The notes under the pieces: model-generated
The model's database searches: none
Told to the model about the DNA's origin: nothing
What the model saw: only the letters and a program-made list of their open reading frames with translations
Shown: piece by piece, positions 8,235-17,366 of the stretch
How positions within the stretch are numbered: position 1 is the stretch's first letter
Layout of the letters: each line of letters opens with the position of its first letter
Made by a program: the position numbers and the translations under genes
DNA from: Solobacterium sp.
GTDB taxonomy: Bacteria > Bacillota_I > Bacilli_A > Erysipelotrichales > Erysipelotrichaceae
Direction: 5' to 3'
DNA length: 64,000 nucleotides
Assembly: GCA_017510405.1 (NCBI GenBank)
Contig: JAFWNG010000028.1
Coordinates: 62,001 to 126,000, forward strand

Positions 8235-10856
8235 TTATCTGTTCGCTCCGACATACTTTTTCTTTACAGCGAACAGCAGGAAGAACAGGATCAGAGAAGC
8301 CGCAAAGCATACCATCCACATCGTTCCGCCATGATCCCCTGTATCCGGTGCCGGTACAGGATCGCCAGCGGAGACTGTCAGTTTTATTTCCGCTGTGCCG
8401 TCATCGAACTCCACGGTAATGCTGTGTTCGCCAGCCGCCAGTCTTTCCAGAGCAGATGCATTGACCGTTACTACGGTACTGCCGGAAACCGCTGTATAGT
8501 CTTTCTCTATTTCAAGCAGCGCATCGTCGATCTTTACCTCTTTGAAATGACTGAAGCAGGTCTCATCCGCTTCGGAGCGCTTGACAGTAACTGTAATACT
8601 TTCTTTTGTTCCCTTTTTCCAGGTGATATTATCCTCGCCGGCAACAGTGTAAACGATCGGTTCCGGCTCCGGTTCTTCTTCAGTGACGATTACAGTGATC
8701 TCTGTATCAAAGCTCATATCATCCGGGTCGCTGTACGAAGTAGTATGCACACGAACAGTCGTCTGTCCCGGACCTACTGCTGTCAGAGCACCATATTCAT
8801 CCACTGTGACAATACTTTCGTCATCGGATTCATACTCATATACATTGATTTTTGCCGGAGACGGAACGGTGTCAACGGTAAACGGCTTAACCTGTCCCAC
8901 GGTCATATACACGGTCTCTTCCAGCGGATATACAGATTCCGGCACTGGTATATCTTCACTGGTGATCGTCAGTCGGAACTCCCTGACTGTTCCGTTTTTC
9001 AGCTTTGCGTAAACTGTTACTTCACCTGGGCTGTTGAAAGAGACAATACCGTCGCTTTCAACCGTCGCAAAGCTTTCATCGTCCGTTGACCATTCGATTT
9101 TCCTGTCGACGGCATCGACCGGAATCACTTCGTAATCGATCACATACTTTGGCGCCTGGGCAATGTAGAGGATCACATCACTGTTCTTGCGGAATGCGAT
9201 GTCTTCGCCGTGCGATACTTCGTCATCGCTCAGATATTTCGCCCGAAGGATCATATCTCTTGTGACCGGTATCTCATCTTCAACGATCTCTCCGTCTTCA
9301 TCTTCCCAGCCAATGTAGACGTATCCATCCTTTTCCGGCACCTCAATGTCGGTACGGACAGTGTCGCCGTTCACCTGGAACTCAACAGCATATTCTTCAT
9401 CATCCAGCAGGAACGTTACTCTGTGAACCGCATTATCCAGTACATCCAGATTCGCATCCACCCATGCAAGCCTATCTGTGATCCATGTCTTCAGTTCTTC
9501 CACTTCTGTTTTATAATCGAATCCAGGTTCATTAGATCTCCAGATCTTACTGTCTGCCGCAGCGGAAGATGCGGTCTCTTCATAATACTGATCAATGAGT
9601 CCTCCGTCCCGGATCATTTCAACGATATTTTCCCGGAATGCCGGCCACTGTTTTTTCAGCTCATCCAGAAAGCCGCCTTCCTCTCTGTCACAGAACATCG
9701 GGAGAAGCCATGTATGCCGTATTTCAAATCCTTCCGTTTTCGGTTTGTTGTCCCATGCAAAGTCGAAATCCCATAACAGTCCTGTGAACAGTTTTCCCGC
9801 GACTCCGTTTATATCCCGTTTTTTATAGACATAGTAACTGCCGGTCCCGTAAGAGTCCGCGTTCCGTGAGAACTCCTGTACCCACCAGTAAAGTGCCGCC
9901 GACCGCAGATCGAAGAGATCCCTGTATGCCTTTGTGCCGTCAAACAGTGTATCTTCCGTCATCTGCACATAATTCTGGATGTATTTCTGCTGAGCAGGAT
10001 TCTCATACGCATCCTCCAGCTGTGTTCCCGCATAGCTTTCTTCAAGGACAGGTTCTGTTTCTTCCGAACCGCCGGTCAGATTGTCCGCTTCCACGTCAAA
10101 GGAAGGCGTATGCGTTGCCCAGCTGACACCGCGCGATGTAAAGAATTTGTCAGGGGACCATGGCTTCACCTGCAGACCGTGCTGGATCAGATAACCGCCG
10201 GTAATTGCCGGTTCTTCCGTATCTTCTTCTGTGAGTTCATCGATCTCAAGACGATTTGTATCCACCCGGACATTCTCACTAAGATAATAACTGCCAAGAT
10301 ACTGTTCGCCATACTGTTCACCGCGCATGACAAGATCCACCGGCACACCTCTCGGCGTAAACTCAAATCCCAGCTGATCGCCAAGCCATGCTGTGATCCT
10401 GTCCCGGAGCAGTGTTTCATCCAGCGCATTCGCCAGCAGCACCCAGTGCTTGTTTTTGCCGAAGCCGAACAGATCCGCTTTCTTATCCAGCTTGATCTTG
10501 AAGGCTTTCTTATCTGCTTTCTGCCACGTAGAGTTGCCGCGTCCGCGGATGCTCATGACAAGGTCGTTGACGCTTTCGCACGGCATATCCGGGAAATCGG
10601 CATAATGGAATCCCTTCGGTACATCAATACTGACAGTACCGTAACAATACGCGCTGTGATCATCACTGCTGAGCATATCTTCAATAGTGCCCTGTGATTC
10701 ATCAATATTGATATACACGACTGGTATACCGTTGTCAGGGAGGTCTGTTTCCGTCTCTTCGGCATATGCTTTATGAGATCCTGCCAGAACTGACAAAATC
10801 ATTATGAATACAATTAACAGCACTGCCGCATGCTTTGTTAAATCAGATCTTTTCAT
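8235..10856 (-). CDS. Cell-surface CotH-kinase-family protein with bacterial Ig-like domains and a sortase-like anchor
   Basis: The protein has 873 residues. Residues 1-32 are a signal peptide ending in SHKAYA. Residues ~45-480 carry the CotH kinase fold: MSIRGRGNSTWQKADKKAFKIKLDKK, KHWVLLANALDETLLRDRI and the LLWDFDFAWDNK metal motif. Repeat-type and Ig-like (Big2-like) beta domains follow, with KIEWSTDDESFATVESDGIVSFNSPGEVTVYAKL as the clearest unit. The C-terminus has APDTG, a hydrophobic span and a KKK tail, which looks like a sortase anchor with A instead of L in the first motif position. CotH proteins are atypical protein kinases in Bacillus spore coats; many gut Firmicutes have surface versions of unknown target. 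AAGGA precedes the ATG. Confidence 0.88.
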   Translation of the reverse strand: MKRSDLTKHAAVLLIVFIMILSVLAGSHKAYAEETETDLPDNGIPVVYINIDESQGTIEDMLSSDDHSAYCYGTVSIDVPKGFHYADFPDMPCESVNDLVMSIRGRGNSTWQKADKKAFKIKLDKKADLFGFGKNKHWVLLANALDETLLRDRITAWLGDQLGFEFTPRGVPVDLVMRGEQYGEQYLGSYYLSENVRVDTNRLEIDELTEEDTEEPAITGGYLIQHGLQVKPWSPDKFFTSRGVSWATHTPSFDVEADNLTGGSEETEPVLEESYAGTQLEDAYENPAQQKYIQNYVQMTEDTLFDGTKAYRDLFDLRSAALYWWVQEFSRNADSYGTGSYYVYKKRDINGVAGKLFTGLLWDFDFAWDNKPKTEGFEIRHTWLLPMFCDREEGGFLDELKKQWPAFRENIVEMIRDGGLIDQYYEETASSAAADSKIWRSNEPGFDYKTEVEELKTWITDRLAWVDANLDVLDNAVHRVTFLLDDEEYAVEFQVNGDTVRTDIEVPEKDGYVYIGWEDEDGEIVEDEIPVTRDMILRAKYLSDDEVSHGEDIAFRKNSDVILYIAQAPKYVIDYEVIPVDAVDRKIEWSTDDESFATVESDGIVSFNSPGEVTVYAKLKNGTVREFRLTITSEDIPVPESVYPLEETVYMTVGQVKPFTVDTVPSPAKINVYEYESDDESIVTVDEYGALTAVGPGQTTVRVHTTSYSDPDDMSFDTEITVIVTEEEPEPEPIVYTVAGEDNITWKKGTKESITVTVKRSEADETCFSHFKEVKIDDALLEIEKDYTAVSGSTVVTVNASALERLAAGEHSITVEFDDGTAEIKLTVSAGDPVPAPDTGDHGGTMWMVCFAASLILFFLLFAVKKKYVGANR

Positions 10857-11428
10857 AGTTTTAATGTTCCTTTTATTGTCAAAATAGCGCTCTGAGATAG
10901 AATAGTTTTTTCTATCATAGCATCCGGCAGAACCCGTCTCAATTCCTGCACTCCGGATAGTTTTTTAGGATATGCGGGGGGATTCTGAACATCCTGCATA
11001 TATATGTAAGTGAAGGGGGTACCATGAGATGACTGCAGGAAACACATACAACAGCTGTTTTGTCTTATATATTTTCAGCGATCCGCCATAACAGCAAAGT
11101 ACTTTGCAACCTCAAATAAGATTTCAGACAGGAAACAGTTATTCTGTCACAGCGAAAACCAGGCTGCTGAATGCTTCTGTTACATCCTGACCGGAAATCT
11201 GCCACAGGAAATAAAGTTTTTGTTTTTGAACTGATTGAAAGATCAAGGTACCCGGGCTGGCCGGGGATCCGATAAGCCTGGAGAATCTGGATACACTGGT
11301 ATCCTTGACCAGGAAGAGGCTTTTGCCTCATAAATACTGTTTATTCTGTTCTTATATTGAGCAGTCAGAAAGACGGAGGCTTCATAATTCGTTATACTGA
11401 ACTTGAAACACAGTAATGGGAGAATTCT
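10857..11428. other. 572-base non-coding stretch with possible structured RNA
   Basis: No convincing gene is seen here; the only ORF of note (minus, 11065-11331) has no ribosome binding site and an unlikely composition. Next to the CotH gene, GATAGAA and TTCTATC form a 7-bp hairpin. Between 11243 and 11308 a 10-bp stem (TCAAGGTACC with GGTATCCTTGA, one bulged T) encloses smaller hairpins, including CCCGG/CCGGG. CCTGG (11277) can pair alternatively with CCAGG (11309). A GAGGC-TTTT-GCCTC hairpin follows at 11316-11329. A TATACT box lies near 11391. These could form a leader RNA for the flavodoxin gene, but no known riboswitch is recognised. Confidence 0.35.
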
Positions 11429-11878
11429 ATGAAGTCATTAGTTATATTTTTCAGCGCCGAAGGTACAACAGCTTCTGCCGCAAAACAGCTGGCAGAACTG
11501 AAACACGCAGATCTTTTTGAGATCCGTCCGGAAAAACCGTATACAGCCGCAGATCTGCGCTATACAAATCCGCTCGCCCGCTGCAACATTGAGTTTTTCA
11601 GAAAGAGAGATGTGCCGGTCATCGGAGCGGTTGATCATTTTGAAGCCTATGACACCGTCATGATCGGCTTCCCGATCTGGTACGGCTGTGCACCCAATGT
11701 CGTGAATACCTGTTGTAAAGCATATAACTGGACCGGTAAAACCGTATATCTGTTTGCGACAAGCGGCGGAAGCGGAATAGGTAAAACAGTTGAAAAACTG
11801 TCTCCGTATCTCAAAGGAGCTTCGATCAAAGATGCCCGTGTTATAACCAGCGTGCAGGAACTGGCGGACTGGCAGTAG
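11429..11878 (+). CDS. Flavodoxin-like FMN protein
   Basis: The protein has 149 residues. MKSLVIFFSAEGTTASAAKQLAE is the FMN phosphate-binding loop (T/S-x-G/A-x-T form), and later stretches YDTVMIGFPIWYGCAPNVV and YLFATSGGSGIGKTVEKL match the flavin isoalloxazine-binding loops of the Flavodoxin_4 group. It carries electrons between low-potential donors and flavoenzymes or acts as a small quinone/flavin reductase. GGGAG lies 7 bases upstream. The histidine phosphatase gene begins 1 base after its stop codon. In this genome it is a candidate electron donor for iron-sulfur enzymes, but no link is shown. Confidence 0.85.
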   Translation: MKSLVIFFSAEGTTASAAKQLAELKHADLFEIRPEKPYTAADLRYTNPLARCNIEFFRKRDVPVIGAVDHFEAYDTVMIGFPIWYGCAPNVVNTCCKAYNWTGKTVYLFATSGGSGIGKTVEKLSPYLKGASIKDARVITSVQELADWQ

Positions 11879-11879
11879 T

Positions 11880-12476
11880 ATGCTCTATATCGTCCGTCAT
11901 GGGCAGACTGCCCGTAATAAAGCAAATGTCCTGCTGGGACGCACCGACGTCCCGCTGAATGAGCTGGGTTTGCAGCAGGCCGGAATAACTGCCCGGCATT
12001 TTCAAGTCGCCGGCATCGTCTTTGACCGTGTCTATTCCAGCCCGCTTGTACGTGCTCTGGATACAGCACGGATCATTGCACCATATGCGGAGATCCGCAT
12101 CGATGACCGGCTGATCGAAATGGATTACGGCGAGTACGAAGGCTGTGACCTGAACGCTCCTCCTGCAGAAGTCCTTGCCTTTTTCCGTGACTTCGTTCAT
12201 GTGCCCGCACCGGACGGCATGGAACAGCTTCCCGCTGTCACTGCGCGCCTTGGCACATTCCTTGAAGAAATATGTAAAGACGCGGAGCAGAAAAACATAT
12301 TGCTTGCGACTCACGCGATTTCCATGAAAGGCGCCCTGGAATACCTGACGCCCGACAGTGCCGGCAGATACTGGTCCATGTATATCGGCAACTGCGATGT
12401 CTGGTGTGCAGAAGTAAAAGACGGCCATTATGCTGTCCCGAAAGCGTGGCTGCAGAGCAGATCACCATCTTTCTGA
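11880..12476 (+). CDS. Histidine phosphatase (phosphoglycerate-mutase-like)
   Basis: The protein has 198 residues and opens MLYIVRHGQTARNKANVLLGR, with the RHG phosphohistidine motif at residues 6-8. A conserved glutamate follows in MDYGEYEG, and the second active-site histidine is in LLATHAISMKGALEY. This is the branch that includes cobalamin phosphatase CobC-like and general sugar-phosphate phosphatases; the substrate is unclear. The start lies 1 base after the flavodoxin stop codon with only a weak ribosome binding site, which points to translational coupling. Confidence 0.88.
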   Translation: MLYIVRHGQTARNKANVLLGRTDVPLNELGLQQAGITARHFQVAGIVFDRVYSSPLVRALDTARIIAPYAEIRIDDRLIEMDYGEYEGCDLNAPPAEVLAFFRDFVHVPAPDGMEQLPAVTARLGTFLEEICKDAEQKNILLATHAISMKGALEYLTPDSAGRYWSMYIGNCDVWCAEVKDGHYAVPKAWLQSRSPSF

Positions 12477-12535
12477 AGCATCCGCTATGCTATGATGAGT
12501 ACAGAAAGCTGTATTGACTGAGGACAGGAATCGAT

Positions 12536-13375
12536 ATGAGAAGAATATGGATCATATGTCTGGCAGTACTTCTCTGCGGCTGTACAGCATCTGTATCAGA
12601 ACAGGGAAGTGCATCAGAAGCGGGAGGACAGGAAATGACCGAAGGACTGGAATTTACAAAAGATACGCAATTCGGAAGACTCTCACTCCGGTGGACTGTA
12701 CCGGAGAGCAGCTGCGTCTCAGAAATTGCCGTCATCAAAGATAACGGAAACGTACTGTATACGTACCAGACGAATGACACATACCAAAATGCCAGTCAGC
12801 TGCTTGGATATGCCTGTCAGGAAAACAGCTGGTACGGAGATACCGCATTTACCGTGACCGTTCGTGACAGAAACACAAACAAGAAACTTGAAGAATACCG
12901 TACAGAATTCTTTCCGGCTTCCGAATGGTATCCGGAAGCGGATACGGTCGATGTCAGCGGCAGAACCCTGAAAACCTTCAGCTGGAACCGCGAATCCCCG
13001 ACATCGTATATGGAAAGACTGAGTGACGTACTTCACAGTTTTTCCCTGTATGTACATACCGGGAAACCTGCAAAGTTCTATGCCGTCTATTACAATGAAT
13101 CCGGCAAACAGAAAGAAATCGAAAAAGAACTCAGTGATACAGATCTTCAGATATTGCTGGGCTATATCGAAGGCGGCATACTGAAAAAGGATCATATTCA
13201 GGATCCGGATCTGGTACTGCTGGACGGACCGAACCCCGAAAACATGAATGCAGTATACGAAGACGGCAATTATTTGGAGAAAAACTGGTATTCCTATGCC
13301 ATGTCAAAAGACGCAAAAGCCGTCTTGCTGGAGGCGGTAAAAACCTATTGCCGCACCGGCCGCTGGCCGTCCTGA
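12536..13375 (+). CDS. Predicted lipoprotein of unknown function
   Basis: The protein has 279 residues. The N-terminus MRRIWIICLAVLLCGC ends in a lipobox (L-C-G-C), so the mature protein is lipid-anchored outside the membrane. The rest is mixed alpha/beta with stretches such as TLRWTVPESSCVSEIAVIK-like strands; no family is recognised. GGACAGGAAT precedes the ATG. It follows the histidine phosphatase on the same strand after 59 bases and ends in a strong terminator. Confidence 0.7.
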   Translation: MRRIWIICLAVLLCGCTASVSEQGSASEAGGQEMTEGLEFTKDTQFGRLSLRWTVPESSCVSEIAVIKDNGNVLYTYQTNDTYQNASQLLGYACQENSWYGDTAFTVTVRDRNTNKKLEEYRTEFFPASEWYPEADTVDVSGRTLKTFSWNRESPTSYMERLSDVLHSFSLYVHTGKPAKFYAVYYNESGKQKEIEKELSDTDLQILLGYIEGGILKKDHIQDPDLVLLDGPNPENMNAVYEDGNYLEKNWYSYAMSKDAKAVLLEAVKTYCRTGRWPS

Positions 13376-13399
13376 TCTGAACTGAAACCAGGAAGAATA

Positions 13400-13436
13400 A
13401 ACACAGACTGTACCCCATAAACAGTCTGTGTTTTCT
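13400..13436 (+). terminator. Intrinsic terminator after the lipoprotein gene
   Basis: AACACAGACTGT pairs with ACAGTCTGTGTT over 12 bp with a loop of about 8 bases and runs into TTTCTTT. It insulates the following operon from upstream transcription. Confidence 0.92.
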
Positions 13437-13497
13437 TTATGCAAAAGACATAAAAAAATGACAGAATTATAAGGAAAGAGACTTAACAAATATTCTA

Positions 13498-13526
13498 TTG
13501 ATATTGTACATCTGTTAAAATATAAG
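13498..13526 (+). promoter_or_regulatory. Promoter of the 13-gene nickel/HGD-type operon
   Basis: TTGATA (13498-13503) and TATAAG (13521-13526) are separated by exactly 17 bases, close to the vegetative consensus. AGGAG at 13530-13534 lies 7 bases before the first ATG at 13542. No further promoter is evident before the terminator at 26531, because the internal gaps are 20 bases or shorter. Confidence 0.7.
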
Positions 13527-13541
13527 GACAGGAGCTATCAC

Positions 13542-14345
13542 ATGGAACATACAATAATCATTGCGGTTTCCGGCAAAGGAGGCGTCGGGAAAACGTCCGT
13601 TTCTGCGGCTTTCGTACGTCTTCTTACAGAATATCATCCGGGAGCCCGCATACTGGCTATTGATGCCGATCCCGCGATCGGCCTGTCCACGGCACTCGGC
13701 GTGGAAGTAACAGAAACACTGGATGATATCCGGAAAACGATCATCACACGAGTAGAAAACGGCGCCCCCAAAGCAGCCATAGAAATGCTGAATGAAGCGC
13801 GTTTCCGCATCTTTGACACCATGGTCGAAAACCGGACTTTTTCATTTCTTGCGATCGGCCGCCCCGAAGCGGCAGGCTGCTACTGCAAGGTCAATGCCTA
13901 TCTGAAAGAAGTCATAAACATGCTTTCCGACGATTTTGACTATGTCGTCATCGACGGAGAAGCTGGAATTGAACAGATCAACCGGAGAGTCATGGAAAAG
14001 GTCACCCACCTGATCCTGGTCTCCGATCCGTCCCGCAAGGGAATCCAGGTGATCCGAACCATCAAGCACGTTGCCGATGAACTCGTCATGTATGAGAAAT
14101 GCGGCGCTGTTTTAAATCGTGTAACGGACCCGTTAATGGCAGAAAACGCGCACATAGAAGAAGCACTGAAAGAAGACGGAATCGAACTGCTCACAGTGAT
14201 CGGAGCGGATGACCAGCACGCCCGAAACGATATCCGGGGAGACAGTGTATTTCAACTGGACCGGAACTCTCCGGTAATGCGCGGTGCAGAAGAAGTATTG
14301 CGAAAAATGAAACTTATACCTGAAGGAGGAGGCGATAAAAGTTGA
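13542..14345 (+). CDS. CooC/AcsF-type nickel-insertion ATPase
   Basis: This is a 267-residue MinD/ParA-fold P-loop ATPase with a deviant Walker A (GKGGVGKT, residues 11-18) and a DADPA switch (41-45). What sets it apart from partition proteins is GRPEAAGCYCKVNAYLKE, with C113-x-C115, the dimer-interface CxC motif of CooC and AcsF. DYVVIDGEAGIEQINRRV and LILVSDPSRKGIQVI also match that group. In known systems CooC inserts nickel into CO dehydrogenase and AcsF into acetyl-CoA synthase, with ATP hydrolysis. It is the first gene of the operon and overlaps the next start by four bases. I infer that it loads nickel (or another metal) into a partner encoded downstream. Confidence 0.85.
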   Translation: MEHTIIIAVSGKGGVGKTSVSAAFVRLLTEYHPGARILAIDADPAIGLSTALGVEVTETLDDIRKTIITRVENGAPKAAIEMLNEARFRIFDTMVENRTFSFLAIGRPEAAGCYCKVNAYLKEVINMLSDDFDYVVIDGEAGIEQINRRVMEKVTHLILVSDPSRKGIQVIRTIKHVADELVMYEKCGAVLNRVTDPLMAENAHIEEALKEDGIELLTVIGADDQHARNDIRGDSVFQLDRNSPVMRGAEEVLRKMKLIPEGGGDKS

Positions 14346-15565
14346 GAGACCTGAAACATTTGATCTACTTTGAAAACCTGCTCGACAATGCCGATAACGA
14401 ACTTGTTGAGCAGGCAAAGCGTGAAGGGAAACTGGCGGTCGGATATACCTGTTATCACATTCCGGAAGTACTGCTGAATGTGGATAACTGCTTTTCGGTA
14501 AGACTCCGGGCGCCGCGTACCGGCTCCATCGATATAGCGACATACTACATGTCGAACTATACGTGTGAGTTTGCACGCTCGCTTGTAGAGCGCGGCATTG
14601 AAGGAGGCTACCAGTTCCTCGACGGACTGGCAGGTGTGGATGCCTGTTCCATGATGAACCGGTTCTATGAGCACTTCGAAATTCTCAAAATGAACGAAAA
14701 AGAGAATTTCTTCGTAACACATACGGATATGCCCTACAAAGTGGAAGACTATTCCGTCCGTTCGTATGTGAAACAGATGCGGATCCGTCTGCTGGATGTA
14801 ATGAGTGACAAACTCGGTGTGGATACCAGCGACGCAGCCATCCGCAAAGCGGTAGAAGAACACAATAAAGTCTGCCGCATTCTGACAGAGATCGGCGAAA
14901 TGCGCAAAGCAGACAATCCCGTGATCACCGGGTATGAGTACCATGTATTGAATCTGGTCAGCTATACATGTCCCAAATACCTGATCCTGCCGTATCTGGA
15001 AGAAACCCTGGAAGAACTGAAAACCAGACAGCCCGATCCCAAACCGGCATTCCGCGCAAGAGTCGCCATCGTCGGAAGTGAGATCGACGATCCGTCCCTG
15101 ACAAAACTGCTGGAAGACTGCGGCGCCCTGGTCGTTTCCGACCGGTACTGCTATGGCTCGACCCCCGGCCGTGAAGTAATCGAACTGAAAGACGACGAAG
15201 ACGCGCTGGAACAGATCTGCCGCTTCTACATGGAACACAGCGAATGTGCCCGCTATATCTCAGACGAAAAAGTACAGCAGCGGCGCACGACCGCCGACCG
15301 TCTCGCCCGCGAGTTCAAAGCTGACGGCATTATTTATGAACAGATGAAATTCTGCGATTTCTGGGGCTTCGAAAGAGCACTGGTATCGCACATCATGAGC
15401 GAAGAAATGGGCTGGCCGGTACTGTCAATCGACCGTCCGTACAACGCCCGTTCTTCCGGACAGCTCAGAACCCGGTTCCAGGCCTTCGTAGAATCCCTCG
15501 AGATCAAGAAGATCCATAAGGCTCAGGAAGAAAAGAACCGGACAGAAAAGGAGGCAGCTGTATGA
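14342..15565 (+). CDS. HgdB-like 2-hydroxyacyl-CoA dehydratase family subunit (copy 1)
   Basis: The protein has 407 residues and starts with TTG at 14342, chosen because AAGGAGGAGG lies just upstream; the start overlaps the CooC-like stop. It matches the HGD-D family: GYTCYHIPEVLL (C37), a cysteine at 50, MSNYTCEFARSLVERG (C75), DACSMMNRFYE (C102), then DCGALVVSDRYCYGS and the final QLRTRFQAFVES. C37, C50, C75 and C102 are kept in copy 2 (19093-20304), and several are the likely [4Fe-4S] ligands. Family members are the site where a super-reduced cluster acts on substrate. Whether this one uses a CoA thioester is unknown. It overlaps its HgdA-like partner by four bases. Confidence 0.88.
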   Translation: MRDLKHLIYFENLLDNADNELVEQAKREGKLAVGYTCYHIPEVLLNVDNCFSVRLRAPRTGSIDIATYYMSNYTCEFARSLVERGIEGGYQFLDGLAGVDACSMMNRFYEHFEILKMNEKENFFVTHTDMPYKVEDYSVRSYVKQMRIRLLDVMSDKLGVDTSDAAIRKAVEEHNKVCRILTEIGEMRKADNPVITGYEYHVLNLVSYTCPKYLILPYLEETLEELKTRQPDPKPAFRARVAIVGSEIDDPSLTKLLEDCGALVVSDRYCYGSTPGREVIELKDDEDALEQICRFYMEHSECARYISDEKVQQRRTTADRLAREFKADGIIYEQMKFCDFWGFERALVSHIMSEEMGWPVLSIDRPYNARSSGQLRTRFQAFVESLEIKKIHKAQEEKNRTEKEAAV

Positions 15566-17346
15566 CCCGTGTGAAATATCCGAATCCGTCCTTCTTCCGC
15601 GCTAAGAATAAGATGGACTGGAAAGCACAGGGAGAGAATCTGAAAGAAATCGGCGGAATCATCTTAGACATGACCAAAGAAGCCGACTGGAAAGGATTCT
15701 TTGCAAAACAGGGCAGAAACATCGCCAGTGACGTCAGCCGCGTCAAAGAAGAGATGAAAGAACTGGCTGCCATGAGCCACAAAGAGCGCATGGACATCCT
15801 GCTTCACGGCGAAAAGAAACTCGGCAGACTGTACCGCGCCGGCGACATGGCTACCGTACGCAGAGAATGGAGAGGCATCCGGGACACCGGCGTCGACTTC
15901 TACGAATGGCTCCGCATGTGGGGCATGCTGCTGGGTACATTCTCCAAAGACCTGGTACCCGCCCTGAACTCGACCTTCTACTATCGCTGGATGATCTCCT
16001 ATATGTGCTGCGTCGGCTTCATGGACAAAAACACGATGGGACAGAGAGGCAACGCCCTCAAGATGTCTCACGAAATGATCTACTGCATCTTCCGTTACGT
16101 TGCCGAAAACCTCGTATTCCTCAGCAAATGCGACCACAAAAACGGAAACAGCGATGAACTGAATAAGAAAACCGTCCTGTTCGATGAAATGACCATGGGT
16201 CAGATCATGGCAGGCTTCCCCAAACTGCTCGGCATCCCGTACCAGCTGATGCCGGTATTCCTTGTTTCAGAAATCGACCAGCTGACATGCATCCCGTATC
16301 TGGATGCCGTCGAAAGCTTCGGCCTTCCGGCTGACACATGCCCGGTACCGTCCAGCGAATGCGGCGCCCTGGTCGTTGATGCACTCCCGCACATGGGCTC
16401 GTGCTTTATCTCCAGCTCCATGCCGTGCGACGGATCCGTCATGGCATCGTCCTATGTATCCCGCAGATTCCCGGATCTGCCGACCTTCCATCTGACCTTC
16501 CCGGTACGCTACGACTACGAAGAAACTGTGGAAGACGCCGCGGAAGATGTCAAAGAATGCATTAAGTTCGTCGAACGCATCACCGGCGAAAAATGGGACT
16601 GGGACAATTACTTCACATGCATGAAACGGTTCAACGAAGAGACCGCCTATGAACTCGAGAAGTGGGAAGTCAACAAAACTGCCTATCCGCAGATCATCGG
16701 ACCGAGCTATGAACTGTTCCGCAAATGGAATTACGAAATGGACGGCGGCAGTGACCCGCGCGTGATCAAATCCTGCAAAAAGGTACAGAAACTCATGCTG
16801 GACGCCTATGAACGCAAAGAAGAAGCGTGGCCCGGCAAGATGAAATACCGTGCGATCGTATGGTCATGCCCGGCGCACTACTATGCAAACTTCACGAACT
16901 GGCTGGCAAACTGCTGGGGCGTTGATGTACTGGTAGAAATGGAAAGCCTCAACTTTACCAAACCGCTGGAAACCGAAGACAAAGAAGAAGCGCTGAAAGA
17001 CCTGTCCCGCCTCTATGAGCGGATGGTCATGCGTCGTCATACCAACGGCGGCTACCAGAACGTCGTAGACGAACTGTGGAGACAGTGCGAAGCCTGGAAT
17101 GTGGACATCATAATCATGTACCAGCACGTATCGTGCAAAAACATGTCGACACTGCAGGGAATACTGGATGAACAGGCAAGGGAAAAAGGATACCACATGA
17201 TCTGGATCGAACACGACCTGATGGATCCGCGTACCGTTTCCCGCAAGAGCATGCGTGCGAAAGTAAACGAATACATGCGTACGGTCATGAAAGCAGAACC
17301 GTGTGACGCATCGCTGCTGGACTTTGATGATGAGAATGCAATGTAA
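15562..17346 (+). CDS. HgdA-like 2-hydroxyacyl-CoA dehydratase family subunit (copy 1)
   Basis: This 594-residue protein is longer than classical HgdA (~475 residues) because of a ~130-residue N-terminal extension. Recognisable stretches are FVLVSEIDQL-like core helices, TCPVPSSECGALVVDALPHMGSC, SSSMPCDGS, MKYRAIVWSCPAHYYANFTNWLANCWGVDVLVEMES and the C-terminal MIWIEHDLMDPRTVS. The clustered cysteines can serve an iron-sulfur site. It forms a pair with the gene at 14342, whose stop it overlaps. The second pair at 19093-21922 has the same order and aligned motifs, so the pair was duplicated. Substrate unknown. Confidence 0.85.
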   Translation: MTRVKYPNPSFFRAKNKMDWKAQGENLKEIGGIILDMTKEADWKGFFAKQGRNIASDVSRVKEEMKELAAMSHKERMDILLHGEKKLGRLYRAGDMATVRREWRGIRDTGVDFYEWLRMWGMLLGTFSKDLVPALNSTFYYRWMISYMCCVGFMDKNTMGQRGNALKMSHEMIYCIFRYVAENLVFLSKCDHKNGNSDELNKKTVLFDEMTMGQIMAGFPKLLGIPYQLMPVFLVSEIDQLTCIPYLDAVESFGLPADTCPVPSSECGALVVDALPHMGSCFISSSMPCDGSVMASSYVSRRFPDLPTFHLTFPVRYDYEETVEDAAEDVKECIKFVERITGEKWDWDNYFTCMKRFNEETAYELEKWEVNKTAYPQIIGPSYELFRKWNYEMDGGSDPRVIKSCKKVQKLMLDAYERKEEAWPGKMKYRAIVWSCPAHYYANFTNWLANCWGVDVLVEMESLNFTKPLETEDKEEALKDLSRLYERMVMRRHTNGGYQNVVDELWRQCEAWNVDIIIMYQHVSCKNMSTLQGILDEQAREKGYHMIWIEHDLMDPRTVSRKSMRAKVNEYMRTVMKAEPCDASLLDFDDENAM

Positions 17347-17366
17347 ATAAAGGGAGAGAGAAAACA

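Noticed and set aside
11065-11331. 88-residue minus-strand ORF in the non-coding stretch
   Set aside because: No ribosome binding site, unlikely composition, and it overlaps the predicted RNA stems.
13542-14345. ParA/MinD chromosome partition or septum protein
   Set aside because: It has the CooC/AcsF CxC motif, lacks a membrane-targeting helix, and has no parB or minC neighbour.
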